Source of the DNA: Neofusicoccum parvum
Taxonomy: Eukaryota; Ascomycota; Dothideomycetes; Botryosphaeriales; Botryosphaeriaceae
Reading direction: 5' to 3'
Assembly (NCBI GenBank): GCA_020912385.1
Contig: CP087209.1
Span: forward strand, 1,550,001-1,614,000
Length of the DNA stretch: 64,000 bases
Shown here: positions 1 through 11,682 of the stretch, piece after piece
Layout of the letters: each line of letters starts with the position of its first letter
Numbering within the stretch: the first letter of the stretch is position 1
Translations under genes and position numbers: made by a program
The notes under the pieces: model-generated
Seen by the model: only the letters and a program-made list of their open reading frames with translations
Database searches by the model: none
Told to the model about the DNA's origin: nothing

Positions 1-18
1 CACCCTGCCTCCCCTCAC

Positions 19-1354
19 TCAAGCATCCCCAGCCGCCACCTCCGCATGCCTCTTCGTCAGCCCCAACTTCTCCGCCTCCAGCTCCACATTCCTCGCCACA
101 TCCTCGCTCAAGCTCGGCATCACCGGCTTCCACCCCAGCAGCTCCCTCGCCCTGCTCGCCCTGCTCCTCGAGTTCTGGCCCCAGATCGGGCCCAGGAACG
201 GGTTCCCCACCAGCGCCTCCACCTCCTCCGGGCCGAGGTGATCGATCTCGCCGCTCACGATCAAGCCCTTCCTGGCGGCCTCCTTGGCGATGGCCGCCGC
301 CACGTCGCCCCACGCGAACTCGCCGGCCTCGGCGAAGTAGTAGGCCTGCGGGCCCCACGTCGCCTTACCACCACTCGGCGCCGCCGCCTCCTCGACGAGC
401 CGCACGAACACCGCCGCCAGGTCCTGCACGTGCACCTCGCTCCAGCGCGCCTGGCCCCCGCCCACCGTGAACCCGCGGCCGCGCGCCAGCGTGTGCCGCG
501 TCAGCTCCGGCACCTGCGAGCTCCGCGCGTTGCCCGGCCCGCGCCCGAGCCCGTAGATGCACGGCGGGCAGACGATGGCCGGGTGGAGCGTCGGCGCCGC
601 CGACCCGGCGGCCAGCACGACCTTGTCGATCGGCCGGTGCCACGCCTCGTCCGGGAAGGACGTGATCTCGGCGATGGAGGAGAGGTCGTCGTAGACCTTG
701 GTGGAGGGCTCGCCGAAGACGCGGAGCTGCTGGTCTTGGATCATGAGGATGGCGGTGCCCGAGGTGTGGATGTAGAAGGAGGGGGTGGGCCGCTGGGAGA
801 GGCCGGCGATGATGGCGGTGGCGGCGCCGGCGTGGTCGCAGTTTGCCCAGTCTGTAGCGGTGTGGGTCAGCTGGAGTTGCGTGTTCAAGAGGGGTCCTTC
901 CGGAGTTTTGGAGAAGGGGATGATGGCTGCTTCTGGAGAAGAAGATGGCGGGCCGGGAAAGAACGAGAGGCGCTGGCATTGCAAAGGCGACTTACTGCAA
1001 ACGATTTCCGCCTTTGCGGCCTCTTCGGTGATCAATTCAGAGCTGTCAAGGTCGCCATAGACAAGCCTGACTTTGGGGTACTGCTTTGCGACCAAGGCGC
1101 CCTTGTCGGAGTTGCGAACCAGGCACGTCCATTCGTATTCTGGGTGGGCTTTAGATATGGCGTACAAGGCGTCGCCGCCAATGTATCCGGTGACACCGAG
1201 ACTATTCCATCATATCAGTTTCACCTATCTCCCCAAATCCGCCCTGTTCAGCGTAGTTGGGAGGTCGAGCAGGCGATATGGATGTGACGACATCACAATT
1301 CGCATGCAGAGCTGTGAACATGGAGGACAGGACCTACGCAAAGATCTTGGTCAT
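19..1354 (-). CDS. NAD(P)-binding epimerase-like protein (extended SDR)
   Basis: Likely an NAD(P)-dependent sugar-epimerase or reductase-like enzyme of the extended short-chain dehydrogenase class; the substrate is unknown. Three exons are supported: 1354-1338 (encoding MTKIF), 1201-996 and 851-19, giving 351 residues. The first intron begins GTAGGT and has a CTGAT branch site; the second runs from GTAAGT to ACAG. The joined N-terminus reads MTKIFALGVTGYIGG, which supplies the Rossmann GxxGxxG nucleotide-binding glycines, followed by a typical second strand and an acidic residue (YGDLDS). A conserved region follows around 'PPCIYGLGRGPGN'. No signal peptide or membrane segment is seen. The first exon is only 17 nt and could be missed by gene finders. 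The cofactor preference and reaction are inferred from the family only. Confidence 0.8.
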
Positions 1355-3432
1355 TGTCGCTGAGAAATCTGTGCAGCGTTTGCTGTGGAGGACGTAAGGC
1401 CCGAGATATCAAACAGAATACTCCGTTATATAGATGGCCAGCTAGCGCTACCCCGCACCAAAATTGTTGTCGCACCGCAGCTTCCTCAAGCACAACATGA
1501 ACAAATCCACAACCCCTCCGTCTCCTTTAGTCCACTTGCTCATTACATGCCTCGAAGCTTACAAACTCAGGCAATGATGTGCTCGGGTCTCCAGTGCTCC
1601 GAGGGCGAGCTTCCCCGCGAGTCCAGCCTCATTGCGGTTGCTGCAGGATTCCACGCTTGTGGATGCCTGTTTGACTCACATCAGAAGCCTAGCGCCTGAT
1701 AGTAATGCTAATCCGTTTCTCGTGAGTCATATCATGGTGGAATGACCTTTTCAAGGCGCCATGAACAAGACCTGTCGGTCGTCGTAAACGGCACCCCGTA
1801 TGTCCGAGGCCGCGAGGGAGCAACGCCGAGATGATTGTTAGCTGGACGTGAAGAACCCAGTCATGGACAGCGAGAACTGCCCAGAGACGGTTTGGATGAT
1901 TCTTAGCAGTCAAGCTCTCATGGGCATGCATAGTGTCTTTCATGCCAAGGGTCGGAGAACACGCCACGTTTCCGCAGGCACCCACAACTGATGACCACAG
2001 CACCGTCAAACAGATACGAAGGCAGTCGAAGTGTCACATCCCGCCAAATCCTCCTTCATCTCCACCCTCTTGAGAAAGCGGAGCTCACTGGTGGGAGCCC
2101 TCGTTGTCCTGACAAGGGCTCCTCGTAGATATGGCTCCAAATCAGCCGTTCCCACATCACCCCAGACATTTTGATAGTGTGCACAGGCTGGTGCTCTCCT
2201 CACCGTGTTCTTGTATGGCTGAGCAGTATTACGGCGTGTTGCGCATGGGAGGGGCTGCAGGACGGATGTGCTTCGTCACGTTGAGGGGTTGACGTCGAAT
2301 TTGAACGGGGTTCGATCGTACGGAGTGTTGGTACAGCAGACAATGTTTGCGGGCTCATGAGGAGGCTGGTAGGTATTGGTAGTGTGGTACGGTACGAAGG
2401 ACCTGGATGGCGCGGTGATGAGACGATTCGGCGGTCAGGTGCAGCCCTGCGGCAGAGTCTATCGTGTTGAAGGTGACTGTGCGGCTCGTAGTTAGCTCTT
2501 GACAGACAGATTGTTCTCCGAGGCCTAAATAGTTCATCCAAAGACGTCGTGTGTGCAGAACGATGGGAGGTGGTGCAGCGACGGAGGCGTTTGCGGTATT
2601 GCGGGCTTCGTCCGCCGGCATCATTCTAGCTACGCGTTGATGAGCACTTGCTGAACACTCTGGCGTTCTCCCAAGGGTTGAGATCTGCTTGAGGTGGAAG
2701 AGGGGTACGGTGCTTGCTGCGAGGTGAAGTTGCAGCTCGCGCGGGAATGCGCAGGCAGACGCGTTCACCTTGACACGTCTTCGCCGCCGCTGCAGGCAGG
2801 CCACGCAAGTGAGCTCAACAAAAGCGCACCTTCAACAGCACTTGGTAACAGCATCAAGACTGGATGCAACAGCGTCCGGACTGCGAGCGACGGCCTTGTC
2901 TCCGTCACGATCATCGCTCATCCAGACGCGACCAGCTGCACGCAGGCCTTGCCACCAGTTGTCGACCCGCGAAGTCATCACGCTTTTCGAGTGAGCATAG
3001 CAAGCTATTTCCGAAGGCTTTCGCTGAGAATCAGTGCTCTCTCCGCGGGCCTGAAGCGTGTTTGGTGTTGCTGCTTCCCAACTCCGCCGCTTTGACGCGA
3101 AAATTTTCACCACCGACGACGCGCTCACTGAGCGCGCTTCATCGCAGCAGCAGGGCATCAGTCTCCAGCAGGTTTTCTCTGCGAGAGACCTTTTGCAATG
3201 ATGCGAAGCTGATGGAGGCCCCCAACGAGTCCTGCCACCGTGGGTCGCGAAAGAAATGGGCTGCTTCTTTCAAGACACCGTGCTGCCTTCGCGTATGCTT
3301 TGCTCATCACAGGTCAAGCTTCCAGCACAAGGGCATCACAGCAGCAAGCGTGCGCCAATCCTCACAAGTTCAGACAGAGACCTCTTCCTCAAGTTCCTGC
3401 GCATGGCAGGAAGCTCAACGAAAAGACAAGCG
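1355..3432. other. Intergenic region, no gene recognised
   Basis: About 2 kb between the epimerase-like gene and the U2 snRNA gene. Only short open frames without family resemblance or paired splice signals are present on either strand. No tRNA, rRNA or transposon remnant was recognised. The part nearest 1355 should hold the epimerase-like promoter. Confidence 0.5.
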
Positions 3433-3622
3433 GAGTTCGCGTCAGCCCGAGGCAGTGCAATACGGGCGACACTGTGGGAGGCGACATGAGCAAGCTCAGC
3501 GGCCGTCTCCCGGAGTCCAAAAACTAGATTAATCACGAATGTGTCCGTAGACACGTTTCAGAGATTAAACTGAAAAGAACAGATACTACACTTGATCTAA
3601 GCCAAAAGGCAAAGAGAGCTAA
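3433..3622 (-). ncRNA. U2: U2 spliceosomal snRNA
   Basis: Core RNA of the U2 snRNP, which pairs with the intron branch point. Read on the minus strand, the 5' part carries CTTTTGGCTTAGATCAAG and the branch-point recognition segment GTGTAGTATCTG (complement of 3584-3591 and its flank), both diagnostic of U2. Next come a small hairpin GTGTC-TACG-GACAC with a UNCG-type loop (stem-loop IIb position), an Sm site AGTTTTTGGA (3516-3525), stem-loop III with the conserved GAGCTTGCTC, and stem-loop IV with CCCG-TATTGCACTGCCT-CGGG. Length is about 190 nt, as in human U2. The 5' end near 3622 and 3' end near 3433 are estimated by structure and could be off by several bases. Confidence 0.95.
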
Positions 3623-3639
3623 GGAGAAAAGGAGAGGAA

Positions 3640-3810
3640 AGGAGACGGAGCAGCGGCGACCTGGGGGGGTTAAAGTAGTCGGCCGGCGGCGCTAGGCGCA
3701 AGCGAGGCTTACGTGAGGCCAGTCAGCAAGCGAGGGCGAAGCGAGGACGAAGCGAGGATTAGGCGAGGACTCGGCTGCGGGAGGACAGTCAGCCAGCGAG
3801 GGCAGAGCCG
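3640..3810. repeat. AAGCGAGG-type short repeats upstream of U2
   Basis: Just upstream of the U2 5' end the sequence holds at least five near-copies of (A/C/G)AGCGAGG or AGGCGAGG between 3699 and 3802. A longer imperfect direct repeat, CAGTCAGC(A/C)AGCGAGGGC, occurs near 3720-3737 and again near 3786-3803. A TTTAA motif lies on the U2 strand at about -45 to -50. The block may be the snRNA promoter, but no fungal snRNA promoter element of this form is known to me. Confidence 0.5.
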
Positions 3811-5973
3811 AACTGGTCCCGCTGCCGCTGCCGCAGACACCGCCCACGGCCATGCGCAACGGTCTCGCCCGTCGGCTTAGATCAAGGCGCCTCTTGGATC
3901 ACGACTGCGCTTCCAGCTCAGACAACCCTCAACTCTCCATTCACCAGGCCTCAGAAGCCGCTGGAAACACACTGAAGCGGACAGAATCACAGCGCCATGT
4001 GAAAGCGATGCAAGGCTGCTGCTGGGCTTGCCGAAATTGCCGGTGAAAAGGCCATGCTCCCCTCCATTCCTGCGTGTCCGCCTTCCCCAACATCAACGAG
4101 GATTCGTGCGAGAACGGCGATGGTGCCCATAGTGGAAGGACGTGTTGACGCGGCACTATCTGCGGTTAGCATAGACTTCACGATGGCAGGCCGGACGTCA
4201 TTCGAGGGCGATGCATGGTGCACTCACTCCGCCGACGGGACTGCCAATCCACAAAAGATCTAGCCAGCTTGACCACCACATCTCGAAGGCAGCGGCGTTT
4301 GGCAAACGCTACGCACGGAATAACCACCATGAGCACGACTGCGGTTATGCCCGTGACTGCCTCAGTGGACAACTGGGAGGTGTGGCCAGCCTCCGCAGCA
4401 GAAGGATAAGTGCCTGCGAACATCAGATAAGCTCGGTGTGTTTCGAGGGAGTTTCTCTTACTGTTCATTGTCGGTTTCAGAATTTTGCGCAGGGAATCTT
4501 TGATGCTTCAATATTTTCTTGGTGGCCTCTTGCCCAAAGAATGTTTAGCAATCGAGCAACAAGATGCACTCAGTGTATGAAGACTTGGTTCTGCTGCGAG
4601 ATGATGCGAAGTGCAGTGTATGAAGCACTCAGGTGCGGGAGCGACAGATCAGTTATACTCAAGCCCAAGGACGTAACACATGAGGTCTGGGCACTGCACA
4701 GCTATGGTTATTCTCAGTCGTGCTGATCAACGCTGCTGAGCATTCACGTAGCCAGTAGGGGCACGCAGGTGGGTTATGCAGCCAACTGCTGGCGCGAAGA
4801 AAACATAACATCTGAACAGGACAACTCGGTACAGCAATAGGGAGTTGAAGCATTTGATCGGATGAAAAAGTTCCCGAGACTACATCCCCAAAGCCATCCG
4901 GGCAGATACTTCAAGGCCACACGCGAATGTGTTGGTCGGTTGAACTCGCGCTAGTCGTCGGCTGCAGCACCCATCAGTAGGAAAGGGCCTAAGACAGGTC
5001 TTCGCGTGTTTGCAGGCTGCACACGGCTCTACGGCTGTGCACAAGCCGGATGCGGCATACCGAATTCCCTGCGCGGCTCCGCGTCGGATGCACCGGGTCC
5101 CGGATCAATCGAGCTCAATTGAAGCTGCCCGTTGTGCAGGCGTTTTTGAGAGACGGCTCATCATCTCGCCGCCCACCAAGAGTTCCACCGACATTGCCAC
5201 TCTTGTTACTCGCCACAACAGAGCCAGAAATCGCTACGCAATCGTCCAGCGGCCGTAAAAGACTGGATCGTGCACCCGAGCCGCCCGAAAAGCGTTCGCA
5301 GCCCCGGAACGCTGCGGGCAGCCATCTGCAAAGCAGGACGCCCTTCTAGGCGGCAGCTTCCTGAGGCTCAACGGCGGCCTGATGTTGCGCCTTTCGCCGA
5401 GCACTTCAGGAAGCCGCCTTCGTTACACATCCATCCGCTTACGATGGGAATCTCTACAAGAGTTACGCCGGCGCATGGATGATGTTCAACCCCGCCCCTA
5501 CAGCAAGGCTGGGCGATCATCGCTGTATCGAAGACAGTGAGATCTTTCACTAGAGAAGCCTCATTGCCGTTGCGACACGTGATTCTGTATTCGGACGCCT
5601 CAGTCCGGTCCATCATGAAGCTTTCTTTTCTCTTAATTTCCTCGTCAAAGCTCTCAGGTGCTCAGACTCTAAACCCCAGCTCCTCTCCGGGGTTCCAGGA
5701 CATCATACGAGATAGGAAGAGCCGATTTTGAAGCGTCTGACACGCTGGTTGGTTTACGCACACGAGGGAATGATCACTGGAATGACTTATCAATCGGTTT
5801 TCTATTGATATAACGCACTCAAGTCCCATACTATCTTTATTTGTTCATACTTGATAATCTTCGTAACGTGGAGTTGTCAGACCCGCACATAAGTTCGACC
5901 TCGAAAATGAACATTACCATGATATTTGATCACATCAGATCCAATCAACTCTTCCTATCTTCCTCGCACACTT
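3811..5973. other. Gene-poor region
   Basis: Apart from one weak small-protein candidate at 4178-4468, nothing with family resemblance is seen. Short frames exist on both strands but lack convincing splice signals or composition. It ends at the stop codon of the aspartic protease gene. Confidence 0.4.
4178..4468 (-). CDS. Possible 80-residue single-pass membrane protein
   Basis: Weak candidate. If a 48-nt intron (4461-4414, GTAAGAG donor, CTGATG branch, GCAG acceptor) is removed, a 7-nt first exon joins an open frame of about 236 nt. The product would start MNSTYPSAAEAG and carry one hydrophobic stretch (ITAVVLMVVIPCVAF) followed by a basic KRR stop-transfer. The layout, a Ser/Thr-rich N-terminus then one helix then a basic tail, is common in fungal surface proteins. 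I recognise no family, the first exon is tiny, and the intron is at the short end of the range, so a chance frame is quite possible. Confidence 0.2.
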   Translation of the reverse strand: MNSKRNSLETHRAYLMFAGTYPSAAEAGHTSQLSTEAVTGITAVVLMVVIPCVAFAKRRCLRDVVVKLARSFVDWQSRRRSECTMHRPRMTSGLPS

Positions 5974-7674
5974 CTACAGCAGCCTACCCTGATAAACATC
6001 TGCGTACCTGCCCACCGCCGCTCCACCGTCTGTCGTACTCCCCAGCCCCAACCTCGGCTGCACGCTGTACAAATCCTCCGTCACGTAATCGAACACGCTC
6101 ACCACGTTCCGCATGAACGGCACGCCCATGATCGAATCCGCAAAGGTCCGCGACCACGTCCCGAGCGCGGACTTGCACATCTCGGTGCCGTTGACGACGC
6201 CGTGGTCGCTGGGGATGATGAGGTCGAGCGGGTCGATGGCGAACCACTCGCCGTGGTATTTGAGTTCGAGGAGCTGGGGGATGGAGCAGTCGAAGTACAC
6301 AGCGTAGCCGGCTTGGACGATGGTCGGGCCGTCGAAGAGCGCCGTCAGGTTGTCGAAGTCCTGCGGGCGGAAGAGTATGGTCTGCGCGCCCGAATCGATG
6401 AGGGAGATGTAGCGGCCTTCGGCGTCGATGGCTGTGGAGAGGTTAGAAACGATTCCGGGAGTTCAACATAAGCACAGAAAGAGACAAACTTACAGCTTTG
6501 GGTCAGATTGATCTCGACGCCGTTCATGCGCACGCCCTCCAACACTGTGGTCCAGGATTGCGGTGAGAGAGGGTAACCATCGAGGCCATAGCTGCGGGGG
6601 CTAGGGGTGAGCATCTTTTCAAACTTGTCTTCCACAAGAAATGACTTACTTCGGGGTGTCAATGATATCATTGTACGTGATCTCTCCAAGCGTCTCCACC
6701 TCCTCAATGGCACCAAAGGTCAACTTCCCAGTGCTGGGCGAATCCGGATCCCCCAAACGCGGGACAGTCAGCGAGAAGACAGGTTTCTCGAACAATCCCT
6801 CCGCAATCATGGCTTCTACTGCAGGAAGCCGTTCGAAGAAGTACCAGTTGCGGGAGACGTTGCGCGGAGACATGCCGAATATGCCTCCGAAGCTTCCGTT
6901 CTGGTATTCGCCTACGCTTGCATAGTAGATGAGAGCTGTATGAGCTTGTCAGCACAGTGCCACCAAGAATTCGAGATCCATATCATGAATGCTTCAGTCT
7001 CCTACGAAAGCTCCCTTGCGATGTTCCTTTGTAGGGCATCTTCCCGAAAGGGAGATGAAGCATTACCCGGATGCGAAAGTGTAACAAACAATACGCTACA
7101 AAAAAGCGCGCATAAAATAACTCAATACTTACGCACTGCAAGGTCCGAAATTGTGACTCCTCCGAAGTCCACACTCATAATTGATTGGTTGCCGTTGACA
7201 CCTCCGACGCCAACTACTGTGCCAAAGGTCTCGTTGGCAACGATTACAGTCTCATTCTGCAACTGCGGTAAGTCTCCAAGAGCATTTAAGTAAAACTTAA
7301 GAAATTCAGGCCTACATCGAGTTGGTACACAGTGCTGAGATAGCACCCGCTCTGCGGATCCGTGGTGCTGCATTGATTAGACCCAACGAAGAGATCTCCG
7401 GAGCCTGTATCGAGAAGAACGGGGACCGTTTGATCGTTGAAGTCAAGATAAGACTGCGTCACAACGTTAGAGCTGATTTCTCTGCTACTACGAGCTGCTG
7501 CAGCGGGCGCACAATGTAGTACTGGTCATCATTTCTATTTGGCGGGATCACGACGTCGACCACGCCAACTTTCCCGCTCTGTCGCGCTGTCGGAGCAGCC
7601 AAAACACTGGAAAGCAAATGGCCGAGGAAGACCGTGGAGGCGACTGTTCGCAAAGAGATCATGACCATTTTCAT
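5974..7674 (-). CDS. Secreted pepsin-family (A1) aspartic protease
   Basis: Secreted endopeptidase acting at acid pH. Six exons: 7674-7513, 7453-7316, 7262-7133, 6935-6650, 6591-6494 and 6431-5974, giving 423 residues. The start carries a signal peptide (MKMVMISLRTVASTVFLGHL..., likely cut after ...SVLA) and a short basic propeptide. The first catalytic motif is VLLDTGSGDLFVG, the second is SLIDSGAQTIL. Both aspartates are present, so the enzyme should be active. The order of conserved blocks (disulphide-loop region, IIDTP-type linker, second lobe) is that of the candidapepsin/yapsin-like secreted group. No C-terminal GPI signal is evident, so it is probably released. The third intron (about 197 nt) is long for this window. 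The acceptor of intron 2 could instead be six bases downstream. Confidence 0.88.
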
Positions 7675-8749
7675 TGCCCAAATTCAACAATGCTGAAGAA
7701 GACGATGTGGCTTTCTGAGTGCGAAATCCATTTCTAAGAGCAGATATATATATCTTCAGCATGAGCGGAGAACCATACTTGCTAGGGACTATCACGTTGT
7801 TGATACGAAGAACATCACCTTTTAAAGGAAGGTCGGTTCGAGAATAGAACCTGCCGGAAGACAGAAAAGCGGGGAATGAAGTGGAGGCTCGTATTAAAGC
7901 TTCAAACTAAGCTTCTTCGCGGGACGCGCCACTTATCTTATCAGGGTCTGTACGGGGTACGAGGTGCCGTCCTCGTATAATCGGTGCTGTTCACCACGTT
8001 CACTCCAGCAATGGTGATGATTTGGATGTTGCACGTCACTTGGTGGGGTTAATTTTCCCGCTTGCAACGACTGTAGGGATGTCCTGAACAACCCTGCTAC
8101 AGCCCCTGTATTCAATACGCTTGAGGACGTCGACGCTCATTCACGTCCAAATCGTGACAGATGAACATGTCTACACCTTACGTTCTACCCTCAAATTAAA
8201 GCAGACAAGTAGACCTTTGGTTGGGAATCTTGTGTCATAGAGGATCTCATTGCGAAAGATAGGTCTTTATGGTCATGTCGACCAACCATTTCCCTTCAGA
8301 ATCAGGTCAGATCGATAGGTTATGCTGGAGCTCACCCAACTATTTTACTTCTTTAACGTGCACGAACCTACCGTGGTTGATCTCTGAAGTCGCATAGCCT
8401 TACCTCGTAAGTGATAAATCCCAAAGATGAGGAATACTGTGCAAGAAAGCTGGGACAGAACAGGTCAGTACTCTCGCAAAGTCATTTACTCGCGCGTAAG
8501 GGGAAACATGAAGTGGACGTCTTTTGGTAAATATCGCATTAGCATTCTCTTTGTTCGAATATTCGCACGATAGCAAGTGAGACCAACCAATCCAACCCAA
8601 ACGCCCCAAGTTCCTAGTCTCTCGATCTTTCAGTGCTTATGAACCCCTGTTTTAGGGAATAGCCTGACCACGCGTTGTCTGGCGCGGGCCACTTGCCGAC
8701 GTAATTTGAGCTGTGAGGGCCCGCAAGTCCCTCCGAAAAACGGCATTCT
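7675..8749. other. Intergenic: protease promoter and DIB1 3' flank
   Basis: No coding signal recognised. The segment next to 7675 is the upstream region of the aspartic protease and contains AT-rich stretches (tatatata near 7745). The part next to 8749 is downstream of DIB1. Confidence 0.5.
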
Positions 8750-9301
8750 CTAGTAGCGGTAGCGGGTGGAGTAGTCTGTGGCCGCGTTAGCATAACGACT
8801 TCATTGATATAGCATCCATCCAGCTTACCCTTGGGGCTGACAACCAAACCCCTACCCTTCTTCGCACCGCGGTAAATCGTCTCAATAATATCGATGAGCT
8901 CCTGCTTGTCCTCCAGCACCCAGTTGAGCTTGTTGTTGTTACCAGTGCCGAAATCGCACATCATGTGCTTGTTGCGGAAGAAGAACATGATGGTCATCGG
9001 GTCGTACAGCTCGTACATCTGCTTGAAGTCCGGGACCTGATCCAAGTCGCACACGTAGATGACGGCGAAGTTCTTGACCTTGTCAGCGATGCGGTACAGC
9101 ACCTCGTCCTGGCGCATGCAGTCGGGATCTAAACGCGGGGTAAACACGTCAGTATGCGCGGCGCCTCGAGCGGTGTTGGGCTTGGGGTGGCTTACCCCAG
9201 TCGCGACCGAAGCGGATGACGACCAGACGCTCCTCCTCGGACATGATGGCCTGGTCGACATGCCAGCCAGTCACCAAATGCGGCAGGACGACGGAACCCA
9301 T
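8750..9301 (-). CDS. DIB1: U5 snRNP / tri-snRNP protein DIB1 (TXNL4A family)
   Basis: Thioredoxin-fold component of the U4/U6.U5 tri-snRNP, essential for pre-mRNA splicing. Three exons (9301-9196, 9128-8829, 8775-8750) give 143 residues, matching the near-universal 142-143 of the family. It starts MGSVVLPHLVTGWHVDQAI and ends DYSTRYRY; the last exon of 26 nt supplies just that conserved tail. Core blocks such as VVIRFGRDWDPDCMRQDEVL, YELYDPMTIMFFFRNKHMM and GTGNNNKLNW are typical. Introns use GTAAG donors, the second with a CTAAC branch site. Substitutions from the common fungal form are few (for example DQVPDFKQMYELYDPMT). A second spliceosome gene, U2 snRNA, lies 5 kb away; I read that as coincidence. 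Confidence 0.97.
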
Positions 9302-10147
9302 GGTTGCTGTTGTCGCGGGTGCGGAGAGAGTTGCGGGGTGTGCAAGTTCGCGGAAGCGGAGGACGGTACGGCCGAGTGGGCGCGGTCGCAGTGGAACTCG
9401 AGTGTTCGGAGTCGGCGCGCGTGACTGTGGTCGCTGTAGTCCGTCGTGGGAGGGCTGTGGTGGAGTGTGGATGCGGTGAAAGTCGGGCTGGGATAAAGTT
9501 GAGGCAGCCGGCAACGCGCGGGCGGTGAGGCTAGTGCCGCCCAGTGACGTTCGCCGCGTTTCGACGCGCCAGGGCCATACCCGACGTGCCTCACCTTAAA
9601 CCGTTACGCTTATTGCATGCACGCACCAATCAATCAAAAGTTTCACGATTCATGATATGAGACCGCAGGTCATTAATGTCCCCCGAAAATGCATGTATTT
9701 CGTAATCATGGCCCATGTCATATATGCTACTTGCCGCCGTATGAACCACCGTGAAGGTATCTACAGCAAGAAGCCCGCCAAACCCAAATGCCAAAATCAG
9801 GAGCTGCAGTGGCTCCATCGAACGAGAGAAGATAAGACAAAAACTCGGTCGGGGAAGAAAGAGTGCACACCGTTGGTGTTCAAGGCCAACGAGTGTGGAG
9901 AAGTGAAGGATGCCCAGAGCTAGCCACGGGTAAGAAGAAAATCGAAAGAGAACATCAAAAGGACCTCGAAGAGGTGGAGAAGAGAAGAAGAAACCCCAGG
10001 TTGAGAAGCATGTCCTCACACAGGCGGGGCCAAATCCGGTACAAGAAAGCAATCAGGCAATCAAGCCCTCCATCCAAACATCCGGCGAAACCTCCAACCC
10101 TCCGAAACTCCACATGAACTCCGCCACGTATGAATCCATATCGACCC
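9302..10147. other. Intergenic: DIB1 promoter and LPMO 3' flank
   Basis: No gene recognised. The DIB1 upstream side (9302-9600) is GC-rich; the rest is the 3' flank of the LPMO gene. Confidence 0.5.
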
Positions 10148-11682
10148 CTACGAGCGCTTAACACCGTGCTTGCCGAAGTGCTGCGCGCGCTTCCTGTTCT
10201 TAGCACCCTGAGTGATGTACACGATCTCCGTGACGATTTGGGTCTCGTAGGTGGTCTCAATGACAGGTGCGGCCGTGGTGTAGCTGGTCGTCTTGCTCGG
10301 AGAGGGCTCAGCCTCGGTAGAAGGGGCAGCATAATCGGTCTCAACCTTTGAGCTGGCGAGTGTGAGGAGAGTGGTGGTCGGGGCAGCGGAGCTGGGCTCG
10401 GGTGTCGATTCAGTCGTCTCGACCTGCTGGACAGCTGCGGATGCCGAGGTGGACTCAAAGTTGGTAGTCGAAGCAGCCATGGGAATGCTTGCCATCGTAG
10501 GAAGCGACGGAGTGAGGTCCTTGCCTTTGTTCGGCGGACCGTTCCAGTTCTTGGCATCGCAGTTGTCATCGATGGTCTGGCACTTGTCTCCCCAGATCTT
10601 GCACCACGGGTCGCCGCTCGTAGGGAGAGTGTCAGAGTAGTCCCAGCATGCCTTGTGCTGCGTCCAGCAGTCTTCGCCAGACTGCGAGATAACGTGTTAG
10701 TGACGCAACGAGTGAATGAAAACGAATTAATCACTTACGCTCCAGCAACCGCTCTCATCAGAATAGGACGGGACTTCGTAACCACACCATCCAGCCATCT
10801 CCATGATGCATCCGGACGGCTCCACGCCCTCCTGCTGGGTCATCTGCCTGCTGGAACTACCGCTAGCGCCACCGCCGACAAGGGCCGCGACAGCCGGGCC
10901 AGGGGTGTCATAGGGCAGCTGCATCGGCTCCTCGTAGATGTTGAAAGTGACGCTCTTATCACTCGACTTGATGTAGCCGGGGATGCTGACAGTGTCCTGA
11001 GGACGCTTGTCACCCTCGGAATTGAGGAAGATCTGAGCACAGCCAGTGTAGAACTGCGGGTCCGGGGGGTTTGCAACAGCCGAGTGCAAGGCAAGGATCT
11101 CGGGACGGGCAAGGTAGTAGCCGCCCTCGAGACCGGAAGGAAGGTTGACGTTCAGCTTGTGGTTGTAGACGCCATTGGAGTCTGCGCCACCGAGCTTTTC
11201 GTTGCACCACTGGTTGGTCGACTCATCATAGCCCTCATCCCAGATCTTGAACCAACCATCGCCGACGCCTGTGGTTTGTCAGTGAGATGCTCCCCAGCAG
11301 CTTGTTCTAGTGGTTTAATATGCTTACCAGTATCGTTGACAGCGGAGTCTACCTTCTTCAGGTAGACAGCGCAGGGACCCTTGTGGCCAGGATCAATGGC
11401 TCCCTTGCTGGGATTGCTGCCATAAGCGCGCCACTCGAAGGACAAGGTGGAAGCATCATCGACAGGAACGACGCGCGGGTTACCAGTCTCGCCGTCATAG
11501 CCACAGGCCATGGCATCGTCCCCGAGGCTGATGGGGAAGCTGGCAGTGCTGGGGGTCTTGCGCATGCGAACACCGACGCCATCGCCGACAGACTTGCCGT
11601 CGACCCAGAGCGTGGTGAAGATGGTGTGGGCCTCGACAGCGGCCGAGGTGGCCAGGGCCAGGGTGACGGTGGAGAACTTCAT
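10148..11682 (-). CDS. AA9 lytic polysaccharide monooxygenase (secreted)
   Basis: Copper enzyme that oxidatively cleaves cellulose or hemicellulose outside the cell. Three exons (11682-11328, 11268-10739, 10681-10148) give 472 residues. The start at 11682 (MKFSTVTLALA) was preferred to an in-frame ATG 15 nt upstream because it gives a clean signal peptide; cleavage after residue 18 exposes His19, the N-terminal half of the copper-binding histidine brace (HTIFTTLWVDG). The downstream histidine (EILALHSA) and the axial tyrosine region (QFYTGCAQIF) are present. After the catalytic domain there is no cellulose-binding CBM1. Instead a Cys/Trp-rich segment (CIMEMAGWCGY ... CWTQHKACWDY ... DDNCDAKNW) is followed by about 115 residues rich in Ser/Thr/Pro and a basic tail ending HGVKRS. 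This matches the long disordered C-terminal extensions known in some AA9 enzymes. Confidence 0.93.

Noticed and set aside
46..1287. Long open frame on the plus strand (over 400 codons) opposite the epimerase-like gene
   Set aside because: It is antisense to a well-supported spliced gene and its Arg/Leu/His-rich composition is what GC-rich antisense DNA produces.
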